Positions 1 through 5,313 of a DNA stretch of 5,313 nt are shown in pieces. The stretch comes from JBDTSW01 sp039930945. Its GTDB lineage: Bacteria; Actinomycetota; Thermoleophilia; Solirubrobacterales; 70-9. Both the position numbers and the translations under genes were made by a program. Positions within the stretch are counted from its first letter, which is position 1, and each line of letters begins with the position of its first letter. The notes under the pieces were generated by a model. That model did not search any database, was not told the origin of the DNA, and saw only the letters and a list, made by a program, of their open reading frames with translations. The stretch is from assembly GCA_039930945.1 (NCBI GenBank), contig JBDTSW010000121.1, positions 1-5,313 of the forward strand, given 5' to 3'.

Positions 1-234
1 CTCGACCTCGGCCCGCACCGTCACCGGCCCCGGCACCGGGGCGCGCAGGAAGTGCATCGTCGCCGAGCGGGCAAGGCGCTCGGGGTCGGCGACGGCGGCC
101 TCGATCCCGCGCAGCACGATCGCCATCACGTAGCCGCCGAGCGGGCCCCGCGGGGTGGCCCAGCCCTCGGCCAGCGCGCCCTCCCAGACCCCAGGCCCGG
201 CAGCGGTCAGAGCGGTGTCCGCATCCAGTCCCAC
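1..234 (-). CDS. TesB-like acyl-CoA thioesterase, N-terminal part (runs off window)
   Basis: Reading the minus strand from a GTG at 234-232 gives 78 residues that stay open to the window edge, so the C-terminus is missing. The translation begins GLDADTAL, continues with VWEGALAEGWATPRGPLGGY (residues 16-35) and then MHFLRAPVPGPV (about 59-70). This matches the N-terminal hot-dog half of TesB/4HBT-type acyl-CoA thioesterases: the W..p.GP.GGY segment followed by the hFLrp...GPv strand. Family members hydrolyse acyl-CoA to free acid and CoA in the cytoplasm. GTG is the only plausible start between the preceding in-frame stop (282-280) and the first conserved residues, but no clear Shine-Dalgarno precedes it. 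Its start lies 45 bases after the stop of the acyl-CoA synthetase fragment on the same strand, in the same frame, so the two probably formed one operon. The family call is fairly safe; the substrate is unknown. Confidence 0.75.
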   Translation of the reverse strand, partial: MGLDADTALTAAGPGVWEGALAEGWATPRGPLGGYVMAIVLRGIEAAVADPERLARSATMHFLRAPVPGPVTVRAEVE

Positions 235-279
235 GCGGCGGGGACGATATCCGGGCGCCCGCGCCCGCTTGTGCCTGGC

Positions 280-561
280 TCAGGCGGCCGAGCTCCCGGC
301 GGTGCGGACGGTGGCGTCGAGCGCGATCGCCCCGGCGGCGTGGACCGTCACCGGGTTGAGCTCGATCAGGGCGAGATCGCGCTCGATCAGCAGCTCCCCG
401 GCTTGCGAGGCGATCCGGGCCGCGGCGGCGAGGTCGACCGCCGCGCGCCCGCGCCCTCCGGTCAGCACCGGCGCGCCACGCAGCGAGCGCAGCGCCTGCT
501 CGACTCGCTCGGGCCCGGCGGGCAGCGGCACGATCGCGACGTCGTCGAGCGCCTCGGTCCA
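280..561 (-). pseudogene. ADP-forming acyl-CoA synthetase, C-terminal ATP-grasp fragment (5' truncated)
   Basis: The minus strand from about 561 to the TGA at 282-280 encodes some 93 residues resembling the C-terminal end of the ATP-grasp_5 domain of ADP-forming acetate/acyl-CoA synthetases. It reads WTEALDDVAIVPLPAGPERV, then LRGAPVLTGGRGRAAVDL, then ALIELNPVTVHAAGAIALDA just before the C-terminus. These correspond to the family's E.l.D.a...P, LRGapll.G.RG.p.vDl and eldlNPl.v...G..avDa motifs. Intact single-chain enzymes are about 700 residues (CoA-binding, succinyl-CoA-ligase-like and ATP-grasp parts) and make acyl-CoA and ADP from acid, CoA and ATP, or run in reverse. Everything upstream of this piece is absent: beyond about 561 the sequence is the plus-strand ABC ATPase. 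The minus-strand frame does continue open to 1167, but that part is only an antisense shadow. The fragment cannot be a functional enzyme as it stands. It may be a true remnant or an assembly chimera. Confidence 0.7.
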
Positions 562-567
562 GAGCTG
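556..567. other. Breakpoint joining two 5'-truncated genes head to head
   Basis: Left of this point the minus strand encodes recognisable synthetase residues up to WTEALDD (W at 561-559). Right of it the plus strand encodes recognisable ABC-ATPase residues beginning LTIENGEFFALLGP (L at 565-567). There is no intergenic DNA, promoter, ribosome binding site or start codon between them. Each gene is missing its 5' end, roughly 25 codons for the ATPase and most of the gene for the synthetase. I see no insertion sequence, direct repeat or tRNA at the join. A deletion between divergent genes, another rearrangement, or a false join in assembly would all look like this. Confidence 0.65.
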
Positions 568-1560
568 ACGATCGAAAACGGCGAGTTCTTCGCGCTGCTG
601 GGCCCGTCGGGGTGCGGCAAGACCACCACCCTGCGGATGCTGGCCGGGTTCGAGGTGCGCACCGAGGGCCGGATCATGCTCGAGAGTGAGCCCGTCGATG
701 ACGTCCCGCCCTACCGCCGCGACGTCAACATGGTCTTCCAGAGCTATGCGCTCTTCGAGCACCTGAACATCGCCGACAACGTCGGCTTCGGGCTGCGCCG
801 GAAGAAGGTGGCAAAGGAGGAGATCCGCGAGCGGGTGGCCGCCGCGCTCGAGCTTGTCAACCTCGCCGATCGCGCCGACGCCCGCGCGAACGAGCTCTCC
901 GGCGGCGAGAAGCAGCGGGTCGCACTGGCGCGAGCGCTGGTCAACCGGCCCAAGGTCCTGCTGCTCGACGAGCCGCTCGGGGCCCTCGACCTGAAGCTCC
1001 GCCGGCAGATGCAGGTGGAGCTGAAGCAGATCCAGCGCGAGGTCGGGATCACCTTCGTCTACGTCACCCACGACCAGGAGGAGGCGCTGGCGATGTCCGA
1101 CCGGATCGCGGTGATGAACGACGGCCGCGTCGTCCAGTGCGGCGTCCCCGAGGACATCTATGAGCATCCCTCCGAGCAGTTCGTCGCCGGCTTCATCGGC
1201 ACCTCCAACCTGCTCGCGGGCACCGCCGAGACGGGCGGCATGGTCCGGATCGCCAACGGCAACCTGTTGCCGGCGCCGCTTCCCGACGATTGCTCACCCG
1301 GCGACGTCCTCAACCTCTCGGTGCGGCCCGAGAAGATCGCCGTCGACGAGATCGAGGAGGGGATGGTGACCCTGGAGGGGACGATCGAGGCGCGCGTCTA
1401 CCTCGGGGTGACGACCCAGATCACCGTCTCGGTCGCCGACGGCGCCAGCCTGGTCGCGCTCGAGCAGGCCACCTATCGGTCCAGCGCCGACGATCGCTGG
1501 GACCCGGGGACGAAGGTCAGGCTCGGCTGGCATCCCGAGCATTGCCTGGTGTTGCGTTGA
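562..1560 (+). CDS. potA: PotA-like ABC transporter ATP-binding protein, 5' truncated
   Basis: About 332 residues of an importer ATPase of the spermidine/putrescine (PotA) type, which powers uptake through a membrane permease pair and a binding protein. Visible in order: Walker A GPSGCGKTT (601-627), Q-loop MVFQSYALF (Q at 739-741), signature LSGGEKQRVALARAL (from 895), Walker B VLLLDEPLGALD (D at 967, catalytic E at 970), switch His in YVTHDQEEAL (H at 1069), then GFIGTSNLLAG and a C-terminal TOBE-type regulatory region (about 1310-1550, containing SVRPEKI). MLAGFE and FIGTSNLL favour PotA over CysA or UgpC, though sugar or iron importers cannot be excluded. The first 25 or so residues, including the beta strand and A-loop aromatic that stacks on adenine, are missing. 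The frame is open back to an ATG at 52, but codons 52-561 are antisense to the synthetase and thioesterase and look like nothing else. No in-frame ATG or GTG lies between 343 and 565 and none gives a native start. No permease or binding-protein gene is in the window. Likely non-functional as shown. Confidence 0.85.
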   Translation, partial: ELTIENGEFFALLGPSGCGKTTTLRMLAGFEVRTEGRIMLESEPVDDVPPYRRDVNMVFQSYALFEHLNIADNVGFGLRRKKVAKEEIRERVAAALELVNLADRADARANELSGGEKQRVALARALVNRPKVLLLDEPLGALDLKLRRQMQVELKQIQREVGITFVYVTHDQEEALAMSDRIAVMNDGRVVQCGVPEDIYEHPSEQFVAGFIGTSNLLAGTAETGGMVRIANGNLLPAPLPDDCSPGDVLNLSVRPEKIAVDEIEEGMVTLEGTIEARVYLGVTTQITVSVADGASLVALEQATYRSSADDRWDPGTKVRLGWHPEHCLVLR

Positions 1561-1563
1561 GAC

Positions 1564-1581
1564 CGCCGGCGCCGCCCGGCG
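1564..1581. terminator. Possible hairpin between convergent genes
   Basis: The 21-base gap between the stop of the ABC ATPase and the stop of the ureohydrolase contains the perfect 6-bp inverted repeat CGCCGG (1564-1569) / CCGGCG (1576-1581) with a 6-base loop. The position between convergent stops suits a bidirectional terminator. There is no T-tract on either strand, and in such GC-rich DNA short GC palindromes arise easily by chance, so this is only a weak candidate. Confidence 0.3.
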
Positions 1582-2550
1582 TCAGTCGCCCCCCGGCGCC
1601 GGCGCCGCGATCCCGGTGAGCACGGAGCCGACGACCCCGGCCGCGGTAAGGCTCGCCACGTCCTCGGTCCCCCAGCCGCCGAGGACGGTTTCGACGACGT
1701 CGGCGCCGCACAGCTCCAGCGCCTCGCCGAGCTGCCTCGTGGCTGCGAGCAGCTCCCGCGGCAGCAGCCCGCCGGCCTCCGGGGTCCCGGTTCGGCCCGC
1801 GAAGGCGGGGTCGAGCACGTCGATGTCGACGCTCAGGTACGTCGGCCCGGCGCCGACGATCTCGATCGCCCGGCGGACGACCTCGTCGATCCCCTGGAGC
1901 CTGACGGCCTCGGCGGTGAAATGCGAGATGCCGATCTCCGCCTGCCAGGCGAAGACCTCGGGTCCCGGCCAGCCGCCCCGCAGGCCGACCTGCACGTAAC
2001 GGCGAGGATCGACGTAACCCTCCTCCACCAGAGCCCGCATCATCGTCCCGTGGTTGTCGGTGTCGCCGTAGACGTCGATGCCGGTGTCGGTATGGGTGTC
2101 GAAGTGGACCAGGCCCACGGCCCCGCGCCCGCGCCCGCACGCCCTCAGGGCGGGCAGCGTGATCGAGTGGTCGCCGCCGAGGACGATCGGGGCCGCGCCG
2201 GCGGCGACGACCTCGCCGACGCTCGCCGCGATCGCCGCCCTGGTCGCGGCGACGTCGAACGGGGCCACGGGGGCGTCGCCGTAGTCGAGCAGCCGCAGGC
2301 GCTCGCCCGGATCGATGCCGGTGTCCAGCTCCGGCCCGAGCGGACGGCTGGCGACGCGGATCGCCCGCGGCCCGTCGCGGGTGCCGATGCGGTCCGTGGC
2401 GAGGGCGTCGAAGGGCACGCCGACGATCGCCGCCCCGGCACCGACGAGGTCGGCGGGGTTTTCCGACCAGGGGAGCTGCGCGAAGCTGGCCAGCCCTGCG
2501 TAGGGGGGCTTGTGGTCGAAATCCGGCCAGCGGCCCGCGGGGTCGATCAT
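1582..2550 (-). CDS. speB: Agmatinase / guanidinobutyrase-family ureohydrolase
   Basis: A 322-residue protein of the Mn2+-dependent arginase/agmatinase superfamily, which hydrolyses a guanidino group to release urea. From the ATG at 2550-2548, the metal ligands are all present: His128 in GGDHSIT, Asp151/His153/Asp155 in HFDTHTD (a variant of the usual DAHxD), and Asp242/Asp244 in SVDIDVLDP. The adjoining TGTPEAGG motif and the NHG motif (His167) are also there. GLRGGWPGPEVFAWQAE resembles actinobacterial agmatinase-like enzymes. Near the C-terminus the usual VEvsP.yD-like loop reads VETVLGGWGTEDVASL instead, so substrate choice is open between agmatine (giving putrescine) and 4-guanidinobutyrate (giving GABA). 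The frame is open to an upstream ATG at 2625, but those 25 extra residues do not look like family sequence and would use up most of the intergenic region, so 2550 is preferred; its Shine-Dalgarno is weak. It is divergent from the dehydrogenase-oxidase operon and convergent with the transporter ATPase. No signal peptide: cytoplasmic. The speB symbol reflects family, not proven substrate. Confidence 0.88.
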   Translation of the reverse strand: MIDPAGRWPDFDHKPPYAGLASFAQLPWSENPADLVGAGAAIVGVPFDALATDRIGTRDGPRAIRVASRPLGPELDTGIDPGERLRLLDYGDAPVAPFDVAATRAAIAASVGEVVAAGAAPIVLGGDHSITLPALRACGRGRGAVGLVHFDTHTDTGIDVYGDTDNHGTMMRALVEEGYVDPRRYVQVGLRGGWPGPEVFAWQAEIGISHFTAEAVRLQGIDEVVRRAIEIVGAGPTYLSVDIDVLDPAFAGRTGTPEAGGLLPRELLAATRQLGEALELCGADVVETVLGGWGTEDVASLTAAGVVGSVLTGIAAPAPGGD

Positions 2551-2636
2551 CGGCGGCCACGAGTATCCACCACCGGGACCCGGCTTGGGACAATCTTGTT
2601 TGAAATGGAGCAACGGACGTACCAAAGAGGAGAAAC
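2551..2636. promoter_or_regulatory. Divergent intergenic region, presumed promoters of speB and the aldehyde dehydrogenase operon
   Basis: These 86 bases separate the preferred start of the ureohydrolase (minus) from the start of the aldehyde dehydrogenase (plus), so both promoters should lie here or just inside the genes. The stretch 2588-2635 is noticeably richer in A/T than the surrounding sequence, as expected for a promoter. I could not find convincing -35/-10 pairs with proper spacing on either strand, nor a clear operator palindrome. The assignment rests on gene layout and composition only. Confidence 0.45.
2624..2635 (+). promoter_or_regulatory. Strong Shine-Dalgarno of the aldehyde dehydrogenase
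   Basis: The purine run AAAGAGGAGAAA, containing GAGGAG at 2627-2632, ends two bases before the ATG at 2637. It fixes the start of the dehydrogenase with confidence and is the only strong ribosome binding site in the window; the other genes here have weak or no recognisable sites. Confidence 0.75.
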
Positions 2637-4082
2637 ATGGCTACCGTGCCGACCCAGACCAAGCTGAAGAACTTCATCGACGGCGAGACCGTCGATCCCG
2701 CCGAGGGCGCCACCGAGGAGGTGCGCAACCCGGCGACCGGTGAGGTGATCGCCGAGGCGCCGGTGTCGAGCGCCGAGGACGTAAACCGCGCGGTGGCCGC
2801 CGCGCGCCGCGCCTTCGAGAGTTGGTCCCGGACGACTCCGCGGGAGCGCTCGGAGCGGCTGCTCGCGCTCGCCGACGTGATCGAGGAGCACTCGGATGAG
2901 CTCTCGGCGCTGGAGTCCGCCGACGGCGGCAAGCCGCTGCGTGCGGTCATCGACGAGGAGATGCCGGGCAACTCCGACAACCTCCGCTTCTTCGCCGGCG
3001 CCGCCCGCCTGATGGAGGGCAAGGCGGCCGGCGAGTACGTCGCCAATCGCACCTCGATGATCCGCCGCGAGCCGGTCGGCGTTGTCGGCCAGATCACCCC
3101 CTGGAACTACCCGCTCTCGATGGCCGTGTGGAAGATCGGCCCGGCGCTGGCGACCGGCAACACCGTGGTGCTGAAGCCGGCGCAGAACACCCCGATGTCG
3201 ACCCTGCGGCTGGCGGAGCTGGCCGCCGACCTCTTTCCCCCGGGCGTGCTCAACATGATCGGGGGTCACGGCGATCCCGCCGGTGCGGCGCTGGTGCGTC
3301 ACGCCGACGTCGACATGATCTGCCTGACGGGCTCGCCCGGCACCGGCAAGTGGATCGCTCGCGAGGCCGCCGACACGCTCAAGCGGGTCCATCTCGAGCT
3401 CGGAGGCAAGGCGCCGGTGATCGTCTTCGACGACGCCGACATGGACGCGGTCGCCTCCACGGTGGCGGGCACCGGCTACTACAACGCCGGCCAGGACTGC
3501 ACCGCCGCCTGCCGTGTGCTCGCTGCCGACGGCGTCTATGACGAGGTCGTCTCGCGCCTGGTCGAAGAGGCGAAGGGCTACGTGATGGGGGACACCGCCT
3601 CGCCGGAAACGACCCTGGGGCCGGTGATCTCGGAGGCGCAGCGCCAGCGGGTCGAGGGCTTCCTCGAGCGGCGCGGCTCGCACGCCGAGATCGTCACCGG
3701 CGGGGAGGAACCGGATCTGCCCGGCTACTTCCTCGAGCCGGCGGTCGTGGCCGGGCTCGAGCAGGACGACGAGATGATCCAGAACGAGGTCTTCGGCCCC
3801 GTGATCACGGTCCAGCGCTTCGCCGACGAGGCGGGGGCGGTGGAGTGGGCCAACGGCACCCGCTACGGCCTCGGCTCCTCGGTGTGGACGCGAGACGTCG
3901 GCCGCGCGCATCGGGTCGCCAACGCGCTTCGCTTCGGCGTCGTCTGGATCAACGATCACATCACCTTCTGCTCGGAGATGCCCCACGGCGGCTACAAGGA
4001 GACCGGCTACGGCCGCGACATGTCGATGTACGCGCTCGAGGACTACACCGAGATCAAGCACGTGATGATCAACCTCGACTGA
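2637..4082 (+). CDS. patD: Gamma-aminobutyraldehyde dehydrogenase (NAD-dependent ALDH family)
   Basis: A full-length 481-residue aldehyde dehydrogenase that most likely oxidises 4-aminobutanal to GABA with NAD+, the last step of putrescine breakdown through the oxidase route. Catalytic features: Asn157 in TPWNYP, Lys180 in VLKPAQNTP, the cofactor loop TGSPGTGK (231-238), general-base Glu254 in HLELGGKAP, nucleophile Cys288 in YYNAGQDCTAACR, and Glu384 in NEVFGPV. The NAGQDCTAACR context closely resembles the E. coli PatD (YdcW) active site, which separates it from betaine-aldehyde and succinate-semialdehyde dehydrogenases. These families overlap in substrate, so 4-guanidinobutanal, 3-aminopropanal or betaine aldehyde remain possible. 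The start is set by a strong Shine-Dalgarno. The stop is one base before the amine oxidase ATG, so the two are surely co-transcribed. No signal peptide or membrane segment: cytoplasmic. All catalytic residues are intact and there is no frameshift. Confidence 0.92.
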   Translation: MATVPTQTKLKNFIDGETVDPAEGATEEVRNPATGEVIAEAPVSSAEDVNRAVAAARRAFESWSRTTPRERSERLLALADVIEEHSDELSALESADGGKPLRAVIDEEMPGNSDNLRFFAGAARLMEGKAAGEYVANRTSMIRREPVGVVGQITPWNYPLSMAVWKIGPALATGNTVVLKPAQNTPMSTLRLAELAADLFPPGVLNMIGGHGDPAGAALVRHADVDMICLTGSPGTGKWIAREAADTLKRVHLELGGKAPVIVFDDADMDAVASTVAGTGYYNAGQDCTAACRVLAADGVYDEVVSRLVEEAKGYVMGDTASPETTLGPVISEAQRQRVEGFLERRGSHAEIVTGGEEPDLPGYFLEPAVVAGLEQDDEMIQNEVFGPVITVQRFADEAGAVEWANGTRYGLGSSVWTRDVGRAHRVANALRFGVVWINDHITFCSEMPHGGYKETGYGRDMSMYALEDYTEIKHVMINLD

Positions 4083-4083
4083 G

Positions 4084-5292
4084 ATGAGGGCGGTCATCGT
4101 CGGAGCCGGGTTCGCGGGGCTGGCGGCGGCGGACGAGCTGCGGCGGGCCGGGTGGGAGGTGGCCGTGCTGGAGGCGCGCGATCGCGTCGGCGGCCGGGTC
4201 TGGTCGCGGCAGCTCGACAACGGCGCCGTGGTCGAGATGGGCGCCGAGTTCGTGCTGCCCGGCAACACCGTCGTCGCCGAGACCGCACAGCGGCTGGGCC
4301 TCGACCTCGCCGACAAGGGAATGCGCTACGGACGCCGGGAGTTCCGCGGGGGCGCCCCGGTCGACCCGGACGCGGTCGACGCGGCGGTGGCGAAGATCGA
4401 GCAGGCGATGGCGGGGCCCGGCACGGGCGGGTCGGTGCGCGATCTGCTCGACCGGCTGGCAATTGACCCGGCCGCCCGCGAGGCGATCGCCGCCCGGGTC
4501 GAGATGTCCTCGGCGAGCACCGCCGAGTCGGTCGCCGCCTCGGCGCTGGCGGGCCTGGGCCATATCGATGACAAGCCCTCGCCCAGCGTCGGCGGCGGCA
4601 ACCAGCGCATCGCCACCGAGCTTGCCCGCGGCCTCGGCGGCTCGATCTCGCTGCGCTCGCCGGTGCGCGCCGTGCGCTGGGACGACGGGGTTCGGGTGCG
4701 CACCGACCGCGGCGAGGTCGAGGCCGACGCCTGCGTGGTCGCAGTGCCGGCCCCGTTGGTGGCTTCGATCAGCTTCGAGCCCGAGCTGCCTCTTGGTCTG
4801 CGAGCGGCGCTCGCAGGGATCGGCTGGGGTCACGCCGCGAAGCTGTTCGTGCCCCTGTGCGCCCCGGCGCCCACCAGCGCCGTGCTCTCGGTGCCGGAGT
4901 GCTACTGGACCTGGACCGCGCTCGGCGCCGACGGCGAGGTGCAGCCGGTGCTCTCCGCCTTCACCGGCTCGGCTCCGGCGCTGCGCGCGCTCGGCGTGGA
5001 CGACGGCGCGCGGCGGTGGACCGACTCGGTGGTCGCCCTGCGAGCCGATCTCGACCTCGACGCGGAGCGGGCGATGCTCTCGACCTGGGACGACGATCCC
5101 TGGGTCGGCGGCGCCTACTCGCTGCCGGTCTCAGAGGCGGCGACCGAGACGATCGCCGCCGGCGCCGGCGCGCTGGCGTTCGCCGGCGAGCACACCGCCG
5201 GCGAATGGCACGGGCTGATGGAGGGGGCGCTGCGCAGCGGCCTCCGGGCGGCGCAGTCGGTCAGGGCGCCGGCAGACGGGGCGGCGCTGTAG
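4084..5292 (+). CDS. Flavin monoamine/polyamine oxidase family protein
   Basis: A 402-residue FAD-dependent amine oxidase, shorter than the 450-500 residues common in the family. It has an N-terminal dinucleotide-binding motif VIVGAGFAGLAAA (residues 4-16), the following LEARDRVGGRVWS segment (29-41), MGAEFV (52-57), the conserved Lys253 in GHAAKLFVP that sits near flavin N5 in this family, and the C-terminal FAD motif FAGEHTAGEWHGLMEGA (366-382). In WVGGAYS (340-346), Ala344 stands where human MAO-A/B carry the Cys that binds FAD covalently, so FAD should be non-covalent, as in bacterial putrescine oxidases. No signal peptide: cytoplasmic. Expected reaction: amine + O2 + H2O to aldehyde + NH3 + H2O2. 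The adjacent aminoaldehyde dehydrogenase makes putrescine, or another di- or polyamine (or agmatine), the likely substrate. Its ATG lies one base after the dehydrogenase stop with no Shine-Dalgarno, suggesting translational coupling. A protoporphyrinogen- or phytoene-type oxidoreductase is a less likely alternative. Confidence 0.85.
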   Translation: MRAVIVGAGFAGLAAADELRRAGWEVAVLEARDRVGGRVWSRQLDNGAVVEMGAEFVLPGNTVVAETAQRLGLDLADKGMRYGRREFRGGAPVDPDAVDAAVAKIEQAMAGPGTGGSVRDLLDRLAIDPAAREAIAARVEMSSASTAESVAASALAGLGHIDDKPSPSVGGGNQRIATELARGLGGSISLRSPVRAVRWDDGVRVRTDRGEVEADACVVAVPAPLVASISFEPELPLGLRAALAGIGWGHAAKLFVPLCAPAPTSAVLSVPECYWTWTALGADGEVQPVLSAFTGSAPALRALGVDDGARRWTDSVVALRADLDLDAERAMLSTWDDDPWVGGAYSLPVSEAATETIAAGAGALAFAGEHTAGEWHGLMEGALRSGLRAAQSVRAPADGAAL

Positions 5293-5313
5293 CCGGTCGC
5301 GTCTAGGGCGCGG

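Noticed and set aside
52..561. N-terminal 170 codons of a 502-residue ABC protein
   Set aside because: The peptide is low-complexity and rich in R, G and P, with no domain. The opposite strand encodes a recognisable thioesterase and synthetase here, so this is an antisense frame joined to the truncated ATPase.
562..1167. Upstream extension of the synthetase fragment in the same minus-strand frame
   Set aside because: The frame is open to an ATG at 1167, but beyond 561 the residues are antisense to the ABC Walker motifs and no longer match an ATP-grasp domain.
1561..1615. GGCGCC/CCGGCG repeats as a repeat element
   Set aside because: Most of the run encodes the Ala/Pro/Gly-rich C-terminus of the ureohydrolase in GC-rich DNA; no regular unit or spacing is seen.
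2551..2625. Upstream ATG start for the ureohydrolase (25 extra residues)
   Set aside because: The added residues do not resemble family N-termini and would place the start 11 bases from the divergent dehydrogenase ATG, leaving almost no room for promoters.
1517..3097. 526-codon minus-strand open frame
   Set aside because: It lies in another frame over the ureohydrolase and opposite the start of the dehydrogenase; the translation is R/G/P-rich with no motifs and is a high-GC shadow.
2547..4316. 589-codon minus-strand open frame
   Set aside because: It is antisense to the complete, motif-bearing dehydrogenase and the start of the oxidase; the H/R/G/D-rich translation resembles no family.
4069..4833. 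254-codon minus-strand open frame
   Set aside because: It is antisense to the amine oxidase, whose FAD-binding motifs are clear; no motif is seen in the shadow.
5293..5313. Terminator or next gene after the amine oxidase
   Set aside because: Only 21 bases remain, with no inverted repeat, T-tract, ribosome binding site or start codon that could be supported.

Overview
This is a GC-rich window with a strong G/C third-position bias. Dense antisense open frames lie opposite the real genes. That composition, together with protein sequences typical of actinobacterial polyamine enzymes, suggests an Actinomycetota genome, possibly Thermoleophilia/Solirubrobacterales-like. The lineage is an inference from general resemblance; no marker gene is present.

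Layout. Positions 1-561, read on the minus strand, hold the 3' end of an ADP-forming acyl-CoA synthetase (C-terminal ATP-grasp part only) followed by the N-terminal part of a TesB-like acyl-CoA thioesterase that runs off the left edge. At about 556-567 this block meets, head to head, the interior of a plus-strand PotA-like ABC transporter ATPase. Both the synthetase and the ATPase lack their 5' ends at that point, so this is a rearrangement (or assembly) breakpoint. The ATPase then runs intact to 1560 and converges on a minus-strand agmatinase/guanidinobutyrase-family ureohydrolase (1582-2550). An 86-bp divergent intergenic region (2551-2636) separates the ureohydrolase from a two-gene plus-strand operon: a gamma-aminobutyraldehyde dehydrogenase (2637-4082) and a flavin amine oxidase (4084-5292), with one base between them. 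The last 21 bases show nothing recognisable.

How the genes fit together. The right-hand two thirds reads as a polyamine catabolism locus. A spermidine/putrescine-type transporter ATPase would serve uptake. The ureohydrolase would remove urea from agmatine (or from 4-guanidinobutyrate), the amine oxidase would convert the amine to an aminoaldehyde plus H2O2 and ammonia, and the dehydrogenase would oxidise the aldehyde to GABA. The parts are known families. What is less usual is their grouping, the variant C-terminal loop of the ureohydrolase, and the abrupt gene-gene junction near 560. I see no tRNA, rRNA, CRISPR array, insertion sequence or clearly new defence or mobile system.
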